Assembly: GCA_032719365.1 (NCBI GenBank)
Contig: CM064873.1
Coordinates: 32,031,742 to 32,095,741 of the forward strand
Origin: Prinsepia uniflora
Taxonomy: Eukaryota > Streptophyta > Magnoliopsida > Rosales > Rosaceae
Reading direction: 5' to 3'
DNA length: 64,000 bases
The notes beneath the pieces are model-generated. The model was not told where the DNA came from. It made no database searches and saw only the letters and a list, made by a program, of their open reading frames with translations. The translations under genes and the position numbers were made by a program. Shown here piece by piece: positions 35,402-45,630 of the stretch. Positions within the stretch are counted from its first letter, which is position 1. Every line of letters begins with the position of its first letter.

Positions 35402-36876
35402 TGACACGACCCGGACCCAACTTCCAAAAAACTAGACCAGCCCTACTCCCATGTGATAATCAAATTAGACAAGGGATTTCTTTAATTATGTTTAACTCAT
35501 TTATTCTTTAAACAAAATAAATCCACCGCACAGGAATACCACCCACATCCGACCTGCTTCCCGATTAGTGGTAGTACCTCCTGGTTATATTCCATTCTTT
35601 TCATAACCCCTTTTAGGTTATGAAATTATACACAAAGCCCCTTGATAATCTATATGGTTTTCCATACATGTACTCATAACCTTCAACTTATTCTATTTCA
35701 TTGATTTAATACCATCTCAATAATCCTATGACCCAACTTCCATAATTATTCTAATTACTCTGTAAATAACATATCACTTCATTAAAGTCTAAAATTAAAA
35801 GATCATTAAGAAATAATTATAAAAATTTAATGTATATTCTCAAAATATAAGATATTCGGATTGGTGCCCAAATAGAGTCCAATAAATCTACAAATTCTAC
35901 CAATAAATTCATAAAATTATAAGGATTAATTGTCATGTTTATCGGACCTCCCAAAACGGCTGCGCGTAAGGTCACGGGCCAGCACAGGTCATTGTTAACC
36001 TCAGTCGGGTTGACTCGTTTCCCTGGTTTCGGGAGGCCCGACCCGCGATATTGACTGAGTCGTATCTTAGCTGTTACACAACCATTTTGGTCGATCCAAA
36101 CATCCAAATGAATCTCAAGAAGTTAAGGAATCGATCTATAAACTCAGATATGAGGAATACTTACTCGTTTATATGGTTCTATCGTACCAACTCGACGACT
36201 ATAGCTTCCAGGGGTCGTACTTGGCATTTCCCTGCTCCAAATCCTTCCTCGTTAGCTGAGCGACATGGCAGGACTTCAAAAAGTGTCACTGGTCAGTGAG
36301 AAGGCCATTCCCTGGTCTGAAACCAAAGACTGATATTCGAACCTCACGAGTTCAACCATCCTCTTCATTCCTCCTCCTTTCTTTCATGTCCAAACCTCTC
36401 GTACATCCTCAAATTTCTTTTTATTCTTCCCTGCTTCCTGTATAAGCCTTAGATTCGTCTCTCCTTTGAGGTTTCCTCCCTTCCTCTAGTTTTTTCCTTT
36501 TTCGGCGGTCTAGTGCCGAGAGAGAGTGCCATAGCAAGCATAATATCTTCCTTAAATAATGTGAGCAAGTCGATGGAGGTGATAAAAGAAGCATGATGAG
36601 GATTCTAGAATCAAACATATGGATCACATGTCAATTGGGTAATTACCAAATTACCCTTGTTTACAAAATTACCAAATTGCCCCTAATTGTTTTAGACCTC
36701 TATTGACCTCAATCAAACTCCAAAGTTTGCATGCCGACTATCAACGTACTCAGTGTTCCAAGACCTTCACGATGGTTTTCCCGGAATTCGCAAAGGAGGT
36801 CCATAGTAAAAAGTCAACATTTTGACTTAGGGGTAAAATCGTCATTTTCTTTTTTTCAAATATCCGAGATGTTACA
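35402..36876 (-). repeat. solo LTR with perfect target duplication
   Basis: 1475 bp from TGACACGACCC to CGAGATGTTACA, flanked by CTACA at 35397-35401 and 36877-36881. It belongs to the O1 family (compare 1864-3464): the complement shares the GTTTATAGATCGATTCCTTA block and the GGGAGGTCCGAT block. It sits inside the Copia LTR. Confidence 0.93.
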
Positions 36877-36881
36877 CTACA

Positions 36882-37470
36882 AAGTCAACAAGCTAACTTT
36901 TAGGCTACAATTACCCACCATTAGTGGGATTCATCAAATCCTAATTTATAGAAAAACATATGTACAATATTATTTACTAATAAAGAAAGATTTACGATCG
37001 AGAAAATCCAGTAACAACCAGCTCCACTGTCGTCGTGTTCCAACCAAAATTGGTTGCGTACATTTTTTTATGAGCAATATGAAGCCATTTATACCCTCAT
37101 CCATAATCATCGGAGCCAGTAACTTGTGAATAGAGGGTTGGAAGCCAATAATGTTGAAGCTTCTTGACTGTCTTCCGTTTGTTGCAAGTATAATCTCTAT
37201 GGACCAAGCCCATATTCGAACTCCTGAAGATGTATAGATGTGTTTAGGTTGTTAGATTGTTAAATTTTGTGAGGTAAGGTGGGTTGGGATGGTCGCGATT
37301 AGAGGTCCATCCAAGAAAGACAGGCTAGATGGCAAGCAAGATTCAATGGAGGGTTTGGGTTTGATCATCTGAAATCATTGAATTCCAAGAGGAAATACTC
37401 GAGTTTGGATCTGAGAGGCTGGAAACAAGTAAGGTTTTGGTATAATCAAAGGTGTGGGTATGGTCGAAAA
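36882..37470 (-). mobile_element. Copia LTR remainder and flank
   Basis: It continues the Copia LTR after the solo LTR. The LTR's outer end could not be recognised, so part of this may be flanking DNA. No coding sequence is seen apart from short chance frames. Confidence 0.45.
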
Positions 37471-40400
37471 TGTAATGACCCGTCTCGGAAACTGGGATTA
37501 TATTAGTGGTTAATGACGGATTAGTGAGATTAATCGGCGATTAGTTGGATGAATTCGGACGGACGATACGAAATGACGATTTTGCCCCTAGAATGGGCAA
37601 AAATGTTGACTTTTTGATCGGGTGGTCAAATGGACTTTGACTGATGACCGTGACGTAGTTCGGGACGTCACGAGTTCATAGACAGGTGGCACGTTCGATT
37701 CCGACATACGAGCAAAAAGTTATGACGTTTGGAAGTTCGAGGGTACTTTGGTAATTTAGTTAAAAAGGGGGTAATTTGTTGACTTTTCATACGACATGGA
37801 CTTTTCACGTAATTCGAGTATCGTTAGGTAGGTCTTGATCCCCTGAGTACAATGACAGGTAGCACACTATCATCGGAGTTCGGATGGCTCGGGGTTCGGT
37901 CAAGATATGCTAGAGGCATTTTGGTAATTTTACCTCAAAAGGGCATTTTGGTCTTTTTCACTACCTAGGGATCTGTGCCTGTTATCTGTGGACACATGGC
38001 TTACCTTGGGATTAGTGCCCACCAGGTTTTGGACACCTGGCTTGGTCTGGATTGGTGTAGAAGCCTCAGGCTGATTTTAAAGTCGTGCAAGGTGTGTGCG
38101 TGGTTTGGAAACAGAGAAAAACAGAGAGAATGAGTGACCCTGACCCAAACCCTCCTCAAACACGATCGTATGCCCATGGTGTCTGAACAGAAGTAAGAGG
38201 TGAGGACAAGGTAAGTCCGATGGTGGTGGCATGGCGGCTCACGACGGCGGGAGAAGGTTGGAAATCCGTAAGACCCGTGAGTCCCCTGTTTGAATTCGAA
38301 ATAATGAAATCGAATTGAAGGATGAATGAGCCTAATTGATTAATCAAATGATGATTCTGAGGTGTCTAGGAGTTGGATGGCCTTGGAATAGGGGCTCGCC
38401 GTGGACGGTGGTCGTGAAACCCGTGGGAGGTAAGTTTCAGTTTGAAAATGGCAAGTCGCATTTTGTTGGTTCTTTGTGGAATTGGTTAATCAAGGAAGCT
38501 TTTAGATGTTGCTAGGAATTTTTTAAGCTTGGAAGGAAGGCCTGAGACGGCCGGAGGTGTAAGAACACAGAGGAGGAACATTGAAGGAAGTTCTTCGATT
38601 TTGGGAGGTGTGATTTGGATTGGAAATTCATGATTTCGTTATGTAGAACAATAAGAAACACTTAGAGGAAACTATAGGATCAATTAGAATTGGGAACGGC
38701 TCAAAAATGAAAGAATTAGAAGGTTGGACAGCCTGCGCCGGTTCGATCGAGCCGGATCGGTTCGAACCAAGTGAACCGAGTTCACCAGAGGTTGATGACG
38801 ACACTGTTCACGCGCGTGGATTTTATGCACAAGAGATTTCAGACGTGCGTAGGAGCACGTGAAGGTAGTTTGGGGAATCTTCTAACACGACTTTTAAAGT
38901 ATTCAAAGTAACGAACATTTTGGGATTGGTTTCGAGTCGATCGGACATCGTCTCGATATGTTTCGGGATGTCCGAAGGTTTTAGGGCTCGGTTAAAAATA
39001 GTTAAAAATTTAGGAAAATTACGGACACTTAGTAGAAGCTTAATGAAGTAGTTAGTGACCTTATTATGGGATTTGGACAGGTTCGGGAAAGCCGGTGATA
39101 ACGGATTATCGAGGCGGCGACGTAATGGTCTGTGAATGGACTTTGCTTTCTAACTTATGATGCATGCATATATGTTTTTATATGTGATTCTATGATTTGA
39201 TTTATGATCTTGATGGTTTACGGTTTTGCACGATTTTCGAGATATTTACGAAATTATACGTTTTACGAGAATACGATTGATGTTGTGATTTAGATGTGGT
39301 TTTAATGATTTGATTTCGGGATTTGAAATACGATTTGATTTCGGGATTTGAAATACGATTTGATTTCAAAGATTTAAAATGGATTTTAGAAAGTGATTTC
39401 GGGCTTGAAAGTGTTTTGAGAAACATGATTTCGGGTTTTGGAATCGGATTCCAGGATGACGATTCTGGATTCGGTTTGGAACTTGAAAGTGGATTTCCGG
39501 ATTTGGCTCCGGAATGGTTATTCCGGATGCAGGCTTACCGAATGATGGTTTCAGATTTGACTATGGAAATGGATGATGGACATGATTCCGGATGTGGATT
39601 CAGGATGCTGATTGCGAATTTTGCTTGGAATTTGAAATGGTGATTTCGAATTCGAATTTGGACATGGATTTGGAAAAGGGTTTTCAAATGGTTTTGGAAT
39701 GAATTTGCTAGATCTGGTTATTGGTTTTAAAGACCCGGATATGATACATGACGGGGGCAGGCCAGGATTGGGTTTAAATACCCGGATTGAGTTTAAAGAC
39801 TCGGATATTATGATTTTCCCCCGTAGGCCTATTGAGTTTAAAGACTCGGGACTTTAAAGACTCGAATTATATTGAGGCCTGGATTGAGTTTAAAGACTCG
39901 GATTATATTGACTCCTGGATTGAGTTTAAAGACTCGGGAGTTTAAAGACCCGGATAGATCCAACAAGTTCAATGGATGAAATGTGGTTTCAAATGTGTTT
40001 TGGATTTCACTGAGACTTGATGATGATGGTTTTTAATAATGGTTTTCCGATGTTTTGGGCAATGACCCGAATGAAACGGATATTGATGGTTTTGGGCGGA
40101 GACTCGGGATTTGAGAAAAGGAAATGAGTTCGGTTTTTCTTAAATGGTTTGAATGACTTGAATATATAATGGTTTTATGACTTGGATTTTGATATGCATG
40201 CATTGGTTTTAAATGGAGGGTATAAATGTAATTATGTTTTTCTGATGACTGTTTTTGAACTTACTACTTATTTTTGTCCACTTACAGTCTTTTCATGTTT
40301 TCGATACCCTCTAGGTTGTTGCGGTGCGGGCTGTTGGTCGAGAGATAATGAGACATCACATATGCGAACCACAGTAGAGTCTACGCGCTCTGGGAAGTCC

Positions 40401-40550
40401 GGGAGTTTAGAACGATGCATTGGATAATCTCTTGTCCGACTTATGTGACACATGGAGGTTAGACGTCGGTTTAGCCTTCGTGTCATGCATAAGTTAGACG
40501 GGAGCAGGATTCAGCCCTTAATCTAGGGGGATTAGGGGTGGCTCCTGTCA
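37471..40550 (+). repeat. solo LTR (3.1 kb) with perfect target duplication
   Basis: TGTAATGACCC to GGCTCCTGTCA, flanked by GAAAA at 37466-37470 and 40551-40555. Landmarks are inverted CGTGACGT/ACGTCACG at 37649-37672, GTGAATGGAC at 39132-39141, RY at 39160-39169 and 40194-40203, a GGGTTTAAAGACCC array at 39718-39960, GTCCACTTAC at 40276-40285, and a terminal hairpin with arms at 40434-40445 and 40488-40499. No internal region remains. Confidence 0.94.
39718..39960. repeat. GRGTTTAAAGAYYC hairpin-unit array
   Basis: Ten or so units, some GGGTTTAAAGACCC-like and most GAGTTTAAAGACTC. The outer 4 bases pair in both forms. Confidence 0.82.
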
Positions 40551-40555
40551 GAAAA

Positions 40556-40750
40556 AGTGGTATAATTGAAGGTTTATGTTTGTGGCTACAGGAGTACAAT
40601 GAGAGAGAAATTTATTGGGTAGAAAGAGAAACATTATTTTTTATTTAATTTTATTTTAATATCCTAAATAGAAATTTATTTTTTTAATTATTTTAAAACC
40701 AACAAGATATTATGATTAAAAAGATATTAAGATATTTGTATTAATTTATA
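40556..40750. other. AT-rich flank between solo LTR and MULE
   Basis: No coding or repeat structure recognised. Its last 9 bases form the left target duplication of the MULE. Confidence 0.5.
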
Positions 40751-41816
40751 GGGTAAATTACATTTTATTATTATGTGATTACATTAAGTAACACTTTTAG
40801 GCCTATTTTTAAATATTGTAATTACCACCTTATACTCTTCAAAACATTACAACATGTACCCTCCGTTAACTATTCCGTTAAATTTTATGTTAAGTACTAT
40901 TGTGTACAAAGTTGTCCCATACCTCAAATCATCTAACTCAGCATTGATCTAACTCAGCATTATCAATGTAGATATTGAAACTCATCCATCCAACTAGGCC
41001 ACAAGGCGACCCCAATACTCAAAATAGAACCCATTATTTAATTTTTAAGTATGTGACATATAAGCGCCATGTGGATAAGTAGTAAATTATTTTTTAAAAC
41101 TATTTATTTATTAAGAAATTTTTTAAAAAAAATCCCATCATCTTCTTCCTTAGTTACCGTCCAACCAACATACCCTTCTTCTCTCATCTTCTTCCAACCA
41201 CCACCACCACCACCTTTAACATCTTTTTCTTCCAATCTTCCTCATATTCCCCCAGTTTGAGATAGGATGATACGGTTTCAATGGAAACTTTCCCTCTGTT
41301 GTTTGTGTTTTGTGGGTCCATTAGGATTGCTGGAACAGAGAGGTTGAATAAGTTGTGAATGGGAATGGAGAGACCAAATTTTATGAACCACTTTTAAGTA
41401 TATCCAATGTGGCTGGTTATGATTCAGTTTCATTAATTTCAAAGGCATGTTGGGTTTGGATGAATCTGCAGCTCGACAAAGGCTACAAAAGCCCTCTCAC
41501 GATCGATGAAGTCATAACCCTGTCTCCGGAGCACAAAGCGGAGAGAATAGCTATTTTTTTTATTTTTTAAAATAAATCAGTTTTAAAAATTAATTTGTTA
41601 TTAATTTATCCACATGACACTTATACGTTCACATTGAAATTCAATGGTGGGTTCCAATTTATCCACATTAGCATTTAATAGAAAATTTAGCGGAACAGTT
41701 AACAAACGATGTTGTAATATTTTGAAAATTATAACGTGATAATTGTAAGATTTAAAAATATAGATATAAAAGTGCTACTTAATGTAAACTACATAGTAAC
41801 AAAGTATAATTTACCC
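40751..41816. mobile_element. Mutator-like element with long inverted repeats, possible Pack-MULE
   Basis: Ends GGGTAAATTA and TAATTTACCC are inverted. Similarity between left (40751 to about 41125) and right (about 41572 to 41816) arms continues through blocks such as TTACATTAAGTA, ATTACAACAT, GTTAACT.TTCCG and CATGTGGATAA. The left arm has about 130 bp extra. Flanks TAATTTATA (40742-40750) and TAATTTTTA (41817-41825) form a 9-bp duplication with one mismatch, the size typical of Mutator. No transposase is present. The 450-bp middle has a different, more GC-balanced composition and an open frame, as in elements that carry captured gene pieces. Confidence 0.85.
41355..41570 (+). pseudogene. 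possible captured gene fragment inside MULE
   Basis: A 71-codon open frame lies entirely between the inverted repeats and ends where the right arm begins. The translation looks protein-like (acidic and Lys-rich tail, WVWMNLQLDKGYK segment), preceded at 41272 by a short hydrophobic frame. I do not recognise the family. Composition and position suggest capture from a host gene. It is short enough to be chance. Confidence 0.35.
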
Positions 41817-41821
41817 TAATT

Positions 41822-42035
41822 TTTATCCATATGATGCAACCTTAAACGTCCACATAAGCTTTAGAAAATGGATCCAACATTTAATATATTATTACCTAAT
41901 AAATTTTTGACAGAATAGTTAATGGATGATGCTAATTAAAAGAAAAGAGAAAATTCAGAGCATGCATTAAAAGATTTGTAAATATAAGTATAACTCTTTT
42001 ATTTAATGTGAACCAAATAGTAGTAAATTGTATAT
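41822..42035 (-). mobile_element. diverged second MULE terminal arm
   Basis: It resembles the right arm of the neighbouring MULE in order and wording (TATCCATATGA, CAACATTTAATA, GAATAGTTAATGGATGATG, TTTAATGTGAACCAAATAGTA, GTAAATTGTAT) but is more worn. It may be the end of an older related element into which the MULE inserted, or a duplicated arm. Confidence 0.5.
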
Positions 42036-42222
42036 GCGAGTGTGGGAACCCTCCTTCGTTGATCTCCTCTGCGAAGTCCATTTGTGACTCCCACACTCCC
42101 CTTCCCGATCAATAATCTTTGTGTTCCTTATGCTCCCTCTTTGCTCGAGTGAGTCGAATCTCTTGACTCGTCCTGAAGATTCCTCCAAATGAATCATGTC
42201 GAGTGACTAAAGAGACTCACTG
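42036..42222. other. unassigned segment
   Basis: Short segment between MULE sequence and LTR A. A 64-codon open frame on the minus strand spans it and part of the MULE arm; I see no family match and do not call a gene. Confidence 0.4.
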
Positions 42223-42417
42223 TGTAACGCCCAGAACTTTTCATAAATTGTAAAATCGGAAAATTAGTGTGAAATTACCAGTTTACCCCAAGTCAGGGTG
42301 AACTGTTGACTTTTGACCCGGGACACTCATTGGACTTTGACTGAGGCCCGTTACATAGATCGAGATATCACGAGTCCGTAGATAAATGACACGTCAAAAT
42401 CGGACGTTCAGTAGGAA
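42223..42417 (+). repeat. LTR A, 5' piece (outermost of three nested LTRs)
   Basis: It starts TGTAACGCCCAG and is cut 195 bp in, after CGTTCAGTAGGAA. The LTR resumes at 55132 with AGTTATGGGTCACGG, giving the same continuous order as the uninterrupted relative at 57639-57860. The interrupting LTR B has flanks AGGAA and GGGAA. Confidence 0.88.
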
Positions 42418-42671
42418 TGTAATGACTCATCTCGAATTTTGGGATTAGTTTAGTAATTATTTGAGGATTAGCACAACTAATCGGGGATTAGTCGAGAGAT
42501 TTCGGAAGGACGCCGTAAAATGACTATTTTATCCTTAGGAATGGGCGAAAAGTGAAAATTTGACCGAGGTGGTCCAATGGACTTGGATCGATGACCGTGA
42601 TGTAAATCGGGTCGATACGAATCCGCAGACAAGCAACACGTTGAAATCGGACGTTCGACGGGAAAGTTATG
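42418..42671 (+). repeat. LTR B, 5' piece (middle layer)
   Basis: It starts TGTAATGACTC and is interrupted by element C after GGGAAAGTTATG. It continues at 52994. Flanks of the whole B insertion are AGGAA (42413-42417) and GGGAA (55127-55131), one mismatch. Confidence 0.9.
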
Positions 42672-42803
42672 TGTAACGCCCCGGAAATTCGAAAAATGTA
42701 ATATTGTAAAATAATGAATAAAATGACGTTTTTACCCTTGTGATTCGTATGGTCAAATTGTTGACTTTTTGATTGAAGGGTCGAACGGACGTTGAGTGAT
42801 GAC

Positions 42804-42827
42804 CGTGACGTAGTTCGGGACGTCACG
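42804..42827 (+). promoter_or_regulatory. inverted TGACGT pair (bZIP-type site) in LTR C
   Basis: CGTGACGT and ACGTCACG are perfect inverted arms around 8 bp. TGACG is the core bound by plant TGA-class bZIP factors. The block recurs at 50266-50289, 37649-37672 and 24099-24120, and in worn form in the LTRs at 7824, 57639 and 63361. Confidence 0.55.
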
Positions 42828-44313
42828 AATTCATAGACAAGTGGCACGTCCGATTCGGACGAACAGGGTGAAAGTTATGACGTGCGGAAGTCCAGGGGCA
42901 TTATCGTAAATTGGACGTTATAAGGGGAAAAAGTTGACTTTTTGTTTGACAATTGATATTCACTTGACTCGAAGACCGTTAGGTTCGTCTCGACGCCCCG
43001 AGTACAACGACGGGCGGCACGCTTGAAACGGACATCGGGTGACCGAGTTACGGGTCACGGAAGTTGGAGGGCGTTTTGGTAATTATTGCACAGAGGGGCA
43101 ATTTGATCTTTTCACCACGGGTTACTGTAGTAGCCGTGGGGAGACAGTTGCTGCACCGCCGTGTGTGGTGGTTTTGCACGATCCAATTGTTTAAACCATA
43201 GTGGACTGAACGGTGGGAATTGTTTATGGGATTTGAGGTATTGGAAGCAGCCCATCGTGGCTTGAACAGAGCTCCAGTGCACGGGTGGTTTTAAAAATGG
43301 CCACGGGCTCTGTGTACGGGAAACAGTTTCCAGAGAGGTTCAGTTGATTCCCACGGGTTGTCTTCCATTCTGAGGGGTTTAGCTGAGTGTCACTGAGTCG
43401 GGGAACTCATTTCGATCATTTGGGTAGTCTGAGAGAGAGTTGAGCGAGTGTTCTGAGACGGGGAAGAGAAAAACGCAGAAATGGAGGGAAATTCAAAGGT
43501 TGGGTTTTGAGGTGAGTTGAACCAAACTGAGGGTGGAATTAGTCTTCTGGGATCCTTACTAACACGACCGTGCAAGAATTGAGGAGGAATGATCAAGGTT
43601 TGCTCAGGAACTCAGGTTCCAGTTTCTGGAAAAACACAGTGTTGAGGACGACGACTTCCAGGTAACGGCGGGTTCAATTGACTGTTCTATTGTGTTCGTC
43701 TAGGTCCCCTTAAGCTACTGGTGAAGTTAATTTGAAAATGGGGCTAGGTTGGGTGAGTTCCAGAAGTCGACTAGTTCGACTGTTCGAGTCTGGGTTGCAT
43801 CGTTTTAACGTGAGTCGAGGTTAATCGTTAATACAGACCTAAAATTTATGGATTAGAGAAGGTGGTAGGATTGAAAACGGGAAGAATTGATTGAGAATTG
43901 AGGGTGGACTGATCGGGTTGAGTCGCGGGTATCAGACCCGTTTAGCAGGCTATTCGGGTGAGGGAGAAGACACTGTAGCTTGGCGCGTGGCCTTCATGCG
44001 CAACCACTTTCGGCGGCGCGTGACGGCACGTGCGAGGTCTTTTCCAATCACGGTCAACTGAGGTTTTCTTCCTTTTAATTTTTTTAACATTATACTTTTA
44101 GGATTCGAGTTGTTCGGGAGTCGTCCGGGATAATTTCGGGAGCACGGAAGTTTAGGTCCTTAAGGTTTATTTTGTCGAAAAATCCGGAAAAATTAGGGAA
44201 AATCATACGAGCTATTGAGGATGTTTGTAACCCTTCTTGTACGTTTTTACAGGACCGAACGTTTCCGAAACTACTGAGGAGCGCACGGGGCGCAATTGAC
44301 GCGTCCTAAATCC

Positions 44314-44350
44314 GTGAGTGGACTTTTTGATTTCTAAACTGGGCATGCAT
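44314..44350 (+). other. GTGAGTGGAC plus RY motif, left boundary of hairpin array
   Basis: GTGAGTGGAC, then GCATGCAT 20 bp later. The mirror-image pair (RY, then GTCCACTCAC) is at 45132-45213. This frame around the short-repeat array is shared by all LTR families in the window. Confidence 0.6.
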
Positions 44351-44699
44351 GACTATTTTACTGGTTTATCTTTTGGTTTTGCATATGATTTTATGATGGT
44401 GATATGATAATTCGATTTTACGTATTTTCACGGTTTTCGAGTTATTCATCGTATTTCACGCAATTCGAGGTTACTATTTTTGCTTATGCATGAATGATGT
44501 TTGATGAAGTATCTGGATATGATTATGCGTGTTACGGATTTATGATGTTTTGATTTTAATTGTGAAGTGATTTCGGAAATTGCATGTTTTGGAAATTGCA
44601 CATGAATTCGGACATAAGTTCTACTATGACGTGATATGATTTCGGAATGATGTTGGGAAGCGGTTTACGATGAATCCTGGTTTAATGTGTTTAAAAACG

Positions 44700-44940
44700 G
44701 TTTTGGGTTTAAAGACCCGGTTGAATGTTGGATCTGGTTTGGGTTTAAAGACCCGGTTTATTGATGACGGGGGCGGGCCCGAAAATTGGGTTTAAAGACC
44801 CGGAATGAGTTTAAAGACTCGTGAGTTTAAAGACTCGGTTATTATGATACCCCCGAGGCCTATTGATCATGTTTTGAGTTTAAAGACTCGTTGATATCCC
44901 GGGAAGGCCTGATATTGAGTTTAAAGACAAGGAGGGATCC
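44700..44940. repeat. GRGTTTAAAGAYYC hairpin-unit array, 5' LTR C
   Basis: Eight or so units (GGGTTTAAAGACCC and GAGTTTAAAGACTC) with a GACGGGGGCGGGCCC spacer. The matching array in the 3' LTR is at 52163-52392 with three or four base differences. Confidence 0.85.
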
Positions 44941-45413
44941 AACGGCTTAATTGTGATTATTGATTCACTCTTTACTTGATTTGTGCAATTGATGTTTCAA
45001 AATGACGGTTTCTGGATTCTGGTAATATTAAATTGTTTTACATGAGTTATGACGGTTCTCTGTAACGTTTTTCATGTGTTTCGGAAAAAGAGTTTTCAAA
45101 GGCGTAATACGTGATTTTTGAATATTTGGTTATGCATGCATGTTGTAAAACTGGAGGGCGAACCCCGATTTCCTTAAACTGTTTTCTATAAACCTTTGTT
45201 TCGGTCCACTCACACTTTGTTGTTTTAACTACCCTTCAGGTCGTGGTACAAGTTCGGGGGCTAGCGCCGAGGAAGGGGAAGAGGCATAAAGTTTTCCGTT
45301 GCGGAGTAGTTAGTTCACAGAGTAGGATTCGTTCTTTAATCTATTTTGTAATATTATGCTCTGTGGAAATATGGACTTGATGTCTAGTCGGATGTATTTG
45401 TCTAATCTCCCTG

Positions 45414-45478
45414 GTCTGACAATGAGTGTGATGTAATGTTATTTGGTTTTCCGGTATTTTGGGTTTCGATTGTCAGAC
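45414..45478 (+). other. LTR C terminal hairpin
   Basis: Arms GTCTGACAAT (45414-45423) and ATTGTCAGAC (45469-45478) pair perfectly over 10 bp around a 45-nt loop, followed by GGGAGCAGG. The arms are identical in the 3' LTR (52873-52882 and 52926-52935) while the loop differs by 2 nt. Confidence 0.75.
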
Positions 45479-45533
45479 GGGAGCAGGATGCTTCCCGATT
45501 ATCGAGGCGATAATCGGGGTGGGTCCTGTCAAT

Positions 45534-45546
45534 TGGTATCAAAGCC
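45534..45546 (+). other. primer binding site of element C (tRNA-iMet type)
   Basis: TGGTATCAAAGCC two bases after the LTR end. It differs from TGGTATCAGAGC by one base (A for G at the ninth position). Confidence 0.9.
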
Positions 45547-45630
45547 TAGGTTTATGATTCGTGTCTGGCACTCGGGTGTGCCTTGATTATTGTACTAACT
45601 TATGCCTCTTTCAGAGAAGGACGATCGATC

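Larger units (their letters stand above)
42672..45531 (+). repeat. 5' LTR of element C
   Basis: 2860 bp from TGTAACGCCCC to GGTCCTGTCA. It contains CGTGACGT/ACGTCACG (42804-42827), GTGAGTGGAC (44314-44323), GCATGCAT (44343-44350), a TTTAAAGAC array (44700-44940), RY (45132-45141), GTCCACTCAC (45204-45213), and terminal hairpin arms at 45414-45423 and 45469-45478. It should hold the promoter and transcription start; no TATA box was chosen with confidence. Confidence 0.95.

Noticed and set aside
42003..42197. 64-codon minus-strand frame as a gene
   Set aside because: Spans a worn MULE arm and unassigned DNA; no domain, and length within chance.
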